A stretch of DNA of 64,000 nt, taken from positions 21,020,001 to 21,084,000 of the forward strand of contig OU612068.1 of assembly GCA_914767715.1 (NCBI GenBank). The letters are read 5' to 3'. A model generated the notes under the pieces. That model did no database searches, was not told the origin of the DNA, and worked only from the letters and a program-made list of their open reading frames with translations. A program made the position numbers and the translations under genes. This document shows, in pieces, positions 1-9,489 of this stretch (within the stretch, counting starts at the first letter, position 1; each line of letters begins with the position of its first letter). This DNA comes from Membranipora membranacea (taxonomy: Eukaryota > Bryozoa > Gymnolaemata > Cheilostomatida > Membraniporidae).

Positions 1-423
1 TAGTTTGAGTGGTCAGATGTTGCCTGAGTAGATGAGAGTAGAATTTCTTCAACCACATGCCCATGTTGGTTGGGATGCGATTGATAAAGTAATGCTGATA
101 CCAGCAACCCAGGCAATGTTTGAGCACCTTACTCTAAGGGGTCCGCAGCTGCTGCAAGGTACGTCAGTGGATATATCACATCCAAAACACACAGAGCATG
201 AGGATAAATCAGGATAAGAGAAATTCAGGATAAGAGAAATTCAGATGTTAAAGGTCAAAAGTCAGAGATATCTACCATTGTACCCGATGGTCACATCATG
301 TAAACTGTCAGATTGTCACAATATGAAAAACATAAGGGAGGATGAATTGTTGCTGACCATAAACGTATTAATATTATATCATGGTGAAAATATCAGTTGA
401 TGGTTTCTCTTGTAATTGGAATT
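1..423. other. Left window edge, no clear gene
   Basis: The C-terminal exon or 3' UTR of the NHL-sushi-IPT gene may lie here or beyond. A minus-strand acceptor (TACCTTGCAG) is followed by a short open stretch and a donor-like GTAAGG near 148-166, in phase with the exon at 533-590. No polyadenylation hexamer is seen on the minus strand. A 21-bp direct duplication (ataagagaaattcaggataag region) occurs at about 211-243. Confidence 0.35.
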
Positions 424-3400
424 TCACTCGCTTGGCTCTGTGCAGGTTTTGAACAATGCAAACATATTTGAGAGGAATGCCAGAAGTGATTTAATATTAA
501 TATCAAAGAACAATATTTTACACAATACTTACCAGCCCACTTTTGTAGGGTCAGGTCACCAACTGATAACTCATTTTGTGCCACATCTACCTGTTAGTAT
601 TAATAAATTAATGAGTAAAAATCTTAGTCATGTTGTTTCCAACAGAAATGGTAAGTGGAAAATAATTTTGGAATGACCTTCATATCAAGCAAAAGCTGCT
701 TTTATACACTGGGCGATGACGGTACAGAGTTGTCCCTTCTTGCACCTTTCTTGGACCTTGGCCGAGCCTAGTGGACGAGTGTGGAGAGGGCTGAAATGGA
801 TCGAGTGTATTTTTAGAGTTTGGTCAAGCCTTGTATTTAATGGACATTTTAAAAATACCCTCAGTTGAACACAGTGGTTGGCTTTACATCTTCATAAGAC
901 TCTTGGAAAACTGCAAAAAAGAATTGCCGTCTTTTTTTTTCATCTTAGAAAGTAGTTTTAAAGATTAGACAGCGGCATAGTAATGGGAAGCCGGTATCTG
1001 GATTGTAACAATCATGAAATAAATTAGACTTTAAAAATGATACTATAATCCAAACTCACAACAACCGCGGCTGAGGCTTCCTTTGAATCATCATCGAACA
1101 GCTTACTAGCTACAGCGATGAATGTGCAGCTAAGTTTAGAATCGGAGAGCTCCATAACTATGCAATCTATATTCTGAAGGGCGCTCTTAAGAGTTACTTT
1201 GTAATCACTCTTTATCAAACCTGAGCTAAGCTTCTGCCCTGTCAGGTTTAAAGTGTTTTCTCCTTTGACTAGCTGCATAGGCTGTAAATAATGTGAGATT
1301 TGAACATGTTGATCACACACTACATATAAAAATAATAGCGTGAATAAATCTAGGAGTAGGAGGTGGCTCGGTGGTTAGAGCGCCGGACTTTCATCATGCA
1401 AGTGTTGAAAGTCGTGGGTTCGAATCCCACTGCAGTCCACTGACTACTGGGAGTTGTTGGACCCCAGGTGTGCTCCGACCTGCCTACAAACTGAGAGCAA
1501 ACTGGCGCAGTCACTGCAGCCTCGCCCTTAAGGCACACTATTTCGCCGCCACGATGTGGTGAGTGACCAACCATTGGGATTTTAACCAACATTTTTAACC
1601 AACAGTACCATAAATATCAAGGTCCAGAGTTGTCCTCTCTTTTGTTATGTGAAGACAACTAATTCTTGTTTAGCCAAATACTATGGAAAATATGAGGAGT
1701 TATTATAAGGGAAGGGATGGGATGAACACACAAAGGTCAATTCAATATTCTAGAGCGGCAGCTCTCTGTTTCAGTTACAATACAATGTAAGGGCACCATT
1801 GAGATTACCTCAGTGCTGAGCTGATCAAATACTGGAACTGTATCACTCAGCTTTAGTTGATTGTTAGTATCAGACACAGGTACTCCATCAGACATTAGAA
1901 CCATTGAGAAGGTGTGTTCAGAAGAATCAGATGTTGTAGCACTCTGTCTTTTCTCTGAATCACAAATTTAGTCATAAATAACGAAAATTTCACGTTAATA
2001 GCAGCTGGGCTTTGTTTGGTAATATTTTCAGCGATAAACAAGTAAATATAGAAACTACTCCAATTTTTAGTTTAGTCTGTTTCGGCAGATACTTCCTTGA
2101 TACTTTCACTTGAAACTTGAAAAAAAGTTTGCATAGCACTTTTGAACCTATCTCTGGATTAAGTTGAAGCTGAGGTTAAACCTCCCACTCACCTCTGATG
2201 AGACCTGATACATCTGGTAGTACACAAATCACTTCTTTCTCTTTTCCATCATATGTGCAATTCTACAATATGAAAACCTGCACATAGTCTGGAGCGCATC
2301 CATATTTTTTAATCATTCATTTCATTATATTTTTTACACAATCAGATGAAAAAAAGAAATAAACATGACGGAAACTAAGGTTACCTCGGTAATGGAGTTT
2401 TGCTGCTCAGTCTGGGAGGTTCTCCATATTCTAATTTGGTAAAGCTGTGCTGAGTCACCGTTTCTGATGGCAAATACTATGTCCACACCGCCGCTACATT
2501 ATTGCAAAACATGTTTTCAGTACCATACTCAGATAGGTAATGATCTGATATAATCCTATCCTCATATATTTAATATGTATTATTTTATAGTCCATTCTGT
2601 TTCCGCCAATGGTTCAGAAAAAAACTGTTAGAAAAGTTGAAGCTGGTAGTTCAACGTAAATATTCAAATCAATATGTCAAAAGAAATTTAAGAGTTACCT
2701 ACCTGACTATTCCTTGCTGCCGGGGAACATTGCTGACTTCTGGATTAGGCATATATGTATACACATATCGTGCTGTACTAAGATTTGAGGCTAATGGAAA
2801 CTTGAATTCTACGTCTACTCGGCTATTTTCTCTCCCCGAGGGCATTTTGAGTGTTAACTCACCACTGTTTATTCTGCAATACATTAAATCACTGTCAAAA
2901 TCTCTAGAGTGAGACATATGATAAGGTTGATGGAATTTGATAAATTACTATATTCACGTTGCAAAGGTTTATACTGGACACTGGAGTTTATGAAGGACAC
3001 AATGTTCTCTTTACTAACTGATCCAGCGCCAGTAGGAGTGCAGATTAGCCTGGGCAGGCTGTCGTGGGTGGGTGGGTGAGAGTATGGTGGGGGAACCCAC
3101 TCAACCCCAACAGCCTACGCAGGCTGAGTGCAGATGGCTTATTGAAACAAACTAGACCAATGGATACTGTGTAAAAAATACCATGACGGTTTTTGTTGCC
3201 GCAAATAATGACGATGTATATTGTATGTGCTAGTTTCAAATAAATGATAGACCAAGTTATGGAAATGGCTGAGAAATGGCTGACTGGCTTGCATGTGTTA
3301 CCATTAGTTAGTGGATATTACAGGTAAGACAACAATGACGCACCTGGTAAAGTTTACTGGCTTCTTGTCAACGTATATTGACAGAGTAGAAGGCAAATAA

Positions 3401-6400
3401 CCTTTAGCATGTACGATTGTACCTCCATTTCTCTGTCCACTAAGCGGCCTCACTTCATCGACTCGAACCAGCTACAAAAGTGACACAAATTTTGCATACA
3501 TTAACCAAAGTAGGAGGGAGAGAGAGACCCGGCTTGATCAGTGCACTAGAAGTTCCATAAAGACAGTACCCTGCCTCTAGCGCAAGGCCTGTCAAGGAAT
3601 ACGTTTTGAGGAATTTCGTCCAGCATTTCTTTGATTGTAATGATCTAACATAGGGCAAATGCTTTCGATAATAATATCTTGCGACAATTGTGTTGCTGAA
3701 TGACATTTGATGATGCCCCCTGTTGAAATCCATTATAGTCAAAGGTACTTTTGAATTGACTCCTACGACCAATGGGTATAGTCGACTTTCCTGATCTGAT
3801 CTGATCACTCACTTGACAAGTTGGGGTTGGGTTATCCCATGTCCCAACTACTCTCTCACTATCATCTCTCTTTTCCACACATTGACTTGTATTATGCAGT
3901 GTTGACAGTGCTAAGCCTTCTTCACAGTTGAACCTGATAGTATCCCCGTATCGATATTCCTCAAGTTCTTGACTCGCCACAAGATTTGTATCCTCGATTG
4001 GAGGCTGTTCACAAATAGGCTGACCTGAAATATTAAACAGGTTTTTCCTATGGCATATTATACATAAATCCAGCAGATGGAGTGAATGATTTCTGAAGAT
4101 ATAATATATAAGGGTTTCACCAGAGGGCTTCATTTCATCGAACCACTTTTATCAACAACTCACTGTAGTTCAACGATAGATAGAGTCCATATGAGCTGTC
4201 CCCATCTGGAACTGAAGAGCCTATATATATGACACCATCTATCAGGTTAAGAGTCTCAGGTTGACTGACCATGCAAACTGAGGAGTTACCAGTCACAAAG
4301 TAAGGATCTGTACCACACCCTGTTAAAACAAGAGTGTCAGGTTTATAATCAGTGCTGTAGTTCTTGGGGAGGCAGTGTGGTAAGGAGGCACTTCCCCCCC
4401 CCCCCCCTTCAAGAACGCTAAATTATGCGGCCTGAAAACTCTAGTTGAATGATCCATTTCAGAATCAGCTCGTTTGGGCCTTTTGATTATATACAATTTT
4501 GCCTTTGCTCCAGCCGCATGTGAGTAACTCACAGCTCCCCAAATAGCTTTCCTTTGCACCCTCAGGGACTTAGTCGCTCTTATCATTTCTTTCTAAACAA
4601 CAGCCCTGCATTATTAGGCATTAACGGTTCTGCTGCCTGCTATTGGTCAAGTCGAACTGAAATTTTGAAGCTGTTTTGCTCTCCAACGCTAATAATGATC
4701 AATTGGTCAATGATGACGAAACCAGTTTGAACAGTAATGCCTAAAACAAACATAAGCCTACCTTCACAAACAGTAGAAACTTGGTCTTTAGCCAGATTAA
4801 TCAGCTTCAGTGAGTTGTCTCTTCTATCAGCCACAAGCAGCACCTCATCGGGGATAAGCCATATTATGGACCTGAGGCTAGATGTATGATACGTTGGCGC
4901 GGCAGCTTGAAAATAATCTGCAATAAGAAAATGGCTCTCCAAATCATTATCTGCTTTTTCAAGTCACTCGGTGCAGCGGTGCAGTTTAAATGTCCAAATG
5001 CTAGGTTTTTTTTAGGCTTGAGTGCAATGATATTAATAATTTTGTTATTTTTATATATTATAAACCCCAAAATAACTTGCTAAAAACATTTTTATGTGAA
5101 TCTTTAACAATTTCAACAATTTGTACACATCTACAAACCTCCAAATCTAGCGCTGGATAGTGTACCATCCTGTGTCTCATAACCCTCAGATCTGTTATCA
5201 TTACTAGATGCATTGGAACCAGCTATCTGCACAAGCTCTGCTGTCTTTAGATTGTATTTCACTATACCAAACCTCTGAGTGATGAAGAGATGTTCTTTTG
5301 TCGAGTCAAAGACTAATGCTGTTGGTTTCTCAAAATTATCATTTCCTGAAATCAGCGGCTCTACCATACCTGAAATTATGCATAAAATCTAAGTAACCAA
5401 ATTAAAGACAAGACAAATATGTCGAATAAGAAATAATGCTGAAAACTGGACTGAATGGGGGAGGGATAGAAAATACTAGTTCATACTGTTCAACACTAGC
5501 AATACCTGTGTTAACAATAAGAGAATATCAGGATTGTATTGAGTAACTGTGCTAAATGTCAAATGATAGTACCTGTTGCAAGGTCATGCCGAGCCAAAAG
5601 ACCTCTGTCTGTACTGCAAAGGTAGAAGAGTTCTTGCTTCTCCTCATTAGCTATAACCGCTGTCAATTCCATGAACTTAGCTTCTCTTGCGGTAACATTT
5701 TCATGCATCAAACCCTGGTCTGCTCCACATTTCCCTGCGATTGTTGTAACCCTGTTTGTAGACCTTACCAGTTTTCTCACACATTGATTACCATCAGCTA
5801 TTATGACTTCAGATCCGTTGTTAATTTGAATCATGTCGTTGACCCCATGGAAACCCGCATAGATGCCAACATCATCTTCGAGTCCGGAGCCGGTTGGAGA
5901 CCCTAGAATCAAAATATAAGTGGTAATTTGCGACAAAATGTTCTTGTTTCTTTCTATTCAAAGGTTATATATTCAGTCAACACCAAAACATACAACAAGA
6001 GATCATCCTCTCTGATAAATATCAGTGCTTAACATGAGAAGATAACTTACGAACCTGCTAAATATTGGATTTCTCCTTGCTGAGAGATTGTGGCGACGCT
6101 ATGCTGATTGGAGATCAGAAACCCTCCGGGGTTTAGTAGATCAGGCTCAATATCATACGCCTTTCTCAATTCCTGTTCATATTGTATCTCATTAAGTTCA
6201 CCAAAAGTTATCAGTGAATCACTATAAAAAACAGTAAGATTGCCTTTGGTTTTATAACGGCAAATGTATCACAAGAGCAGTGGTTAAAAACAGGTGCTGA
6301 AATCTTGTTAAAGGGCAACCAAGGTTTCAAACAACTTCTCATTGATGGCCATTGATTAATAGCAGATTGCACCTTCTGCATGGGGAAAAAGACAAAATAT

Positions 6401-6958
6401 AATTCGGATGATTATTCAGCCAGAATTCTTGTGAAACATTTCTTCCATCAGGCACTGAAACTCAGCTAAAAGAGAATACCACATAGCAGTTTCCTGTTCC
6501 TGTTATTATTTAGCCTGTGCTCTATAATTATTACAGCAAAGTCTTGGAACCTCCCCTAAACTGAAGTGTTACCCAGCTTAGAGTCAGCAACTACTTTGAG
6601 TTTTGCATCGCGTAATGCACAAAGCTGATGCTGCCCAGCACATTATTTCTTACCCATTAATGCATTGCTGCGAAACCTTGGTTGCCCTTTAATAAACCCT
6701 GGCCCTGGTGATCTTAGCCTTATCTTAAAGAGCCAATGAGTTTGAGATAATGCTAGGCAATCTCAGTTCTTATCCACAAACCTCACGGCTACCCCGGACC
6801 GGGAAGGGTGTCCCAGCCTCCCTGTTCGCACTAAGTGTATCAGGTTTATGGGTTATACTGAATGATGAGCTTGATACTTACTTGCGGATACGACCTGGTC
6901 CAGGGCAAACTGACACGACTTCAACCCAAAAAAGTGAGATCAAAACTACTGTCAACAT
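424..6958 (-). CDS. Signal peptide, NHL propeller, sushi and plexin-type IPT protein
   Basis: I do not recognise this as a named gene. Coding exons as I join them: 6882-6958, 6055-6221, 5573-5902, 5139-5369, 4762-4905, 4164-4319, 3813-4024, 3344-3471, 2703-2873, 2385-2493, 2193-2262, 1809-1954, 1060-1281, 533-590 and possibly 424-437. All phases agree and give about 744 residues. The start at 6958 is chosen because it opens a good signal peptide (MLTVVLISLFWVEVVS). Then come an NHL-like propeller (about residues 70-316), a short Cys-containing piece, one sushi domain (about 370-438) and IPT/TIG repeats (about 440-740). A signal peptide and disulphide domains imply an extracellular or cell-surface protein. 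Inference: a receptor or secreted ligand-binding protein. The last 14-bp exon is weak, so the C-terminus, and any membrane segment, may lie beyond the left edge. The acceptor of the 4762-4905 exon is an AAG site. Confidence 0.72.
533..3471 (-). other. IPT/TIG repeats of plexin type
   Basis: Exons 3344-3471, 2703-2873, 2385-2493, 2193-2262, 1809-1954, 1060-1281 and 533-590 give about three IPT/TIG (Ig-like, plexin) domains. Signs are the opening VRPLSGQRNGGTIVHAKGY (residues near 445-463), YTYMPNPEVSNVPRQQGIVS GGVD at the junction of repeats one and two, a Cys pair in NCTYDGKEKEVICVLPD, and LVKGENTLNLTGQKLSSG opening repeat three with DCIVMELSDSKLSC. VDVAQNELSVGDLTL resembles the end of the last plexin IPT, just before the membrane segment. 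A REKRQ furin-like site sits in repeat two. Confidence 0.65.
1361..1600 (+). mobile_element. tRNA-derived SINE, copy 1
   Basis: The head looks like a tRNA: A-box-like GGTGGCTCGGTGGTTAGAG at 1362-1380 and B box GGTTCGAATCC at 1419-1429, with a CACTGCAGTCC end. A body of about 170 bp follows (CCACTGACTACTGGGAGTTG onward), ending near TTTTAACCAACAT. It lies in an intron of the NHL-sushi-IPT gene, antisense to it. The shared body with copy 2 shows it is a SINE, not a tRNA gene. Confidence 0.8.
3813..4024 (-). other. Sushi (CCP) domain exon
   Basis: A single exon encodes a complement-control module. It has a first Cys in QPICEQPPI, a YGDTIRFNCEEG core with the second Cys, a third Cys in SQCVEK, a Trp in GTWDNP and a final PTPTCQ. 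This is the standard four-Cys, one-Trp sushi arrangement. The linker between the second and third Cys is a little long. The exon enters in phase 1 and leaves in phase 0, so it is not a freely shuffled 1-1 module. Confidence 0.85.
4356..4560. repeat. Dispersed element, copy A
   Basis: It shares GTTCTTGGGGAGGCAG-like ends, a CATTTCAGAATCAGCTC core and AT-rich spacing with the element at 42703-42900. A long C-run interrupts the left end. It lies in the intron between exons 4164-4319 and 4762-4905. Confidence 0.5.
4762..6221 (-). other. NHL-like beta-propeller exons
   Basis: Four exons (6055-6221, 5573-5902, 5139-5369, 4762-4905) encode repeated units of the NHL type. Visible signatures are QYLAGSPTG, then VIIADGNQCVRKL followed by VTTIAGKCG, then LFITQRFGIVKYNL followed by LVQIAGSN, and VLLVADRRDNSLKLINL followed by VSTVCEG. 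The pattern of a VADxxNxxIRxx strand followed by a VxTxAG turn is characteristic of NHL repeats. I count about four to five blades, fewer than the usual six, so diverged blades may be present. NHL propellers bind proteins, RNA or small ligands; here the signal peptide points to extracellular protein binding. Confidence 0.72.
6312..6688. mobile_element. MITE with TTAA duplications (piggyBac-like)
   Basis: Terminal inverted repeats of 17 bp (AGGGCAACCAAGGTTTC at 6312-6328 and its complement at 6672-6688) are each flanked directly by TTAA (6308-6311 and 6689-6692). The element is 377 bp, non-coding, and lies in the first intron of the NHL-sushi-IPT gene. TTAA target duplication is typical of piggyBac-type transposition. 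Confidence 0.75.
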
Positions 6959-8001
6959 ATCCTGAGAAAGTTCTTCTTTACAATAGAGGTCCTATCAGCC
7001 AGTCAGCAGACTGTAGTACCCGATGGTTCACCAGTATAACTAGTAGAAGTTCAGGCAAGTAGTAATACTCCTTGGCTCAAGTTTTAGGTAGCTGTTGTCT
7101 CAGGATTGAGGATTTCTGTGAGCAAATGAGCACAAGGGGTTAGTGATTCCTTGATGTGTGTTGCCAAAATATAACTGCAGTCACAATGTGTACTAGTTGG
7201 TCGACTCATCTAATGACTATCCTCTTATGGTCAATATACAATGACAAAGTGTGTGTAGTATAAGGTTAGAGGATAACCTCAGAGTATCACCATGGTAACC
7301 AATGGGTAAGCTCTTGGCTAATAAATGCAATGAAATCACTTAAATGTGCAAATCAAAATTTTGTGAATTCTTGTCAGAAGTTGAGGTTTTTGTATCAATG
7401 AAATCATGCCACAGGATTCTGGATAAACAGATGCAGGCGAGATATAGTCCTCACGCAAGCTTAGCGTTGCGTCCAATCACTTTTATTGATATTTAATGGA
7501 TTTTAATATCATTCCTCAATTTTTTGCCGCGAATAATTTTGCAATTTTTCCATTCAAATCGTGATATTTCGACTTGACCACGACCAAAGTTCTTTATAGA
7601 CAGTCTGGTAGTGTACTCTGTACACTTGAGACCACAATTTTAAAGTGTTATTTTAAATTGGATTCATGTTTCCAAAGATTTGTTTCATCAACAACCCATC
7701 ATTTCACAGCAGCGAATGGCCACCAAGATCTTGGCGCTAAGCACTACACTCTTTTCTCATAAAGCAATGAAACCCATCATGCTATCTGCCAAATTTCAAA
7801 CATACCAGTACATAATTATGCCAGTATGCCAGTAAAATCTGAATGCACTGGGTAGCAGAAAAACATACTATGGTCTTGATTGGTTATAAAAGATAAAATA
7901 TTATTGATAATAAACAACTGATCTCATCCTCTTGCGCAAGTTAATCAATCAACCATAAGGAAATAAGATGATTTATCTCATTTTTGGTCGTGAAGACATA
8001 C

Positions 8002-8097
8002 CCTCATGAGGAAACAAAAATATTTTATTGTAGCTAATTTCTCCATTGAGACAATCTGTCCTCCCTTCTGACAGTCTTTGATTGACCTTATTGTTAT
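8002..8097 (-). other. Possible upstream (5' UTR) exon
   Basis: This 96-bp stretch is bounded by a good acceptor (TTTACAG) and donor (GGTATGTC) and lies upstream of the signal-peptide exon at 6882-6961. An ATG at 8005-8007 would be in frame with the signal peptide if joined, adding only Met-Arg-Asp. The alternative frame is also open but has no recognisable domain. Transcript data would be needed; it may be an orphan splice-like match. Confidence 0.25.
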
Positions 8098-9452
8098 CTG
8101 TAAAGCTGTCAAATGATTGCAAGGCAAATGAAAAAAAAGAATTAAGTATGACCAAGGAGTTCCATGGTATCACTGAGAAAGGGTTTATCCTCACATTCTA
8201 CTTAGTTTATACATTCTTCTCTCCCTCATGAAATAGAAACTATTTTTGCAATGTTCTATTTGCATTTAATTGGCTATGAGGCAAACTGAGTTTATTTGAT
8301 TCAACTTGCTTGAATATAACTACAGGAGACTTGTTTTTGTAACTAGATAGTAAGCAAGAGGTATAACGGGACTTACCCTGTTGTTCAGAGTATCAGGATA
8401 TGATAATATGAGGTAATAGCATTTGAAATAAGTCACTTTAGGGTCAAATGTGTCACTCGGTAACTGTATCCTGCAATCTTAGAACATCTCATTCAATTCT
8501 TTGTCAACTGCAAAAAAGAGAACCTAACTCTGATAAATCCCCCTTTGTTCAGAGTGTCAAATCCGGGCAAAAAACTGAAATGTTATTAATTGGGCAATAA
8601 AGCTCATCCGGAGCTTACACCACTCAAGCCGAGAGTTATGTGTACATTGGACAAGAGAGCACAACTTGCCAGGGCCTGCGCAGTGTATAATAATAATTCA
8701 TCTTATAATGAGATGCCAGCATTTACTCACTACTACACTCTTGGCGTGATTTGTGTAAGGGAGTTGTTAATTCTCTGCTGGTCGTTGTCGCTGGCTATCT
8801 ATAGTCTCAATCATTATCGTGGCAGCTCATTGTATTCATTCATTTATTGAGATTTTCTATATGGTAATAGAGCACAACGTTGTCTCCTCCGATTGGAAAT
8901 AAAATCTTCAAGGCGTTATACAGCAGTATTTATTTGGCACAGAATAATGTACATAATGTATCATTATCAGCTATTTGAATTACACATGGAGTAGTGTTTA
9001 CACACCTCAAAGGTGATAGACTAACAGCAATATAAGATGAGACATCATGGTTGGAAAATGTTGTAGCAGTCGCTTAAATATCACTCACAACAAAAATGAT
9101 TATTTGTCCAGATGAATCATTCATATTGGATGGGGTAGTATGATGAGTCAACTCAGTTGATATAAAGGACTTTTAGTCCCTGGTTCTTGTCGGCTTTAGG
9201 TATAAGCCTATTATACCAGCAAAAGAGTTTGGTCAGAAAATAACTCAATTTCAAAAACAATGAAGAATATAAAAATACAGAGTGTTCTGTATACAAAAAT
9301 AGTCATAATCTGATCTGTAATTGGAGAAAAAAAGGGAAGTCAACAGCATAACAAATTCTTCATGACAGAAATGTTTAAGAAGCTGTAGGGTTGTCACATT
9401 CAGACTTTTCGTATACAGCCACCGACCGGGGTGCCATCTGACAGTAGGCAAG

Positions 9453-9471
9453 AGTCTGGGGGGCTCAGACT
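9453..9471. repeat. Dispersed G-rich repeat, copy 1
   Basis: AGTCTGGGGGGCTCAGACT forms a small hairpin and follows a GC-rich stretch. The same core recurs exactly at 18776-18794 and 19513-19531, and in diverged form near 20222-20240. Confidence 0.7.
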
Positions 9472-9489
9472 ACATAATGTACAGAGTTA

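Larger units (their letters stand above)
7060..9489. other. Intergenic region, no gene seen
   Basis: Between the first exon of the NHL-sushi-IPT gene and the TRPV stop codon I see no coding sequence apart from the doubtful exon at 8002-8097. It should contain the TRPV 3' UTR and the promoter of the NHL-sushi-IPT gene. A minus-strand AATAAA lies at 8929-8934 and could be the TRPV polyadenylation signal. One copy of the dispersed G-rich repeat is at 9453-9471. Confidence 0.5.

Noticed and set aside
1361-1434. tRNA gene
   Set aside because: It has tRNA-like A and B boxes but a poor cloverleaf, and the same body follows a second copy at 25.7 kb, so it is a SINE head.
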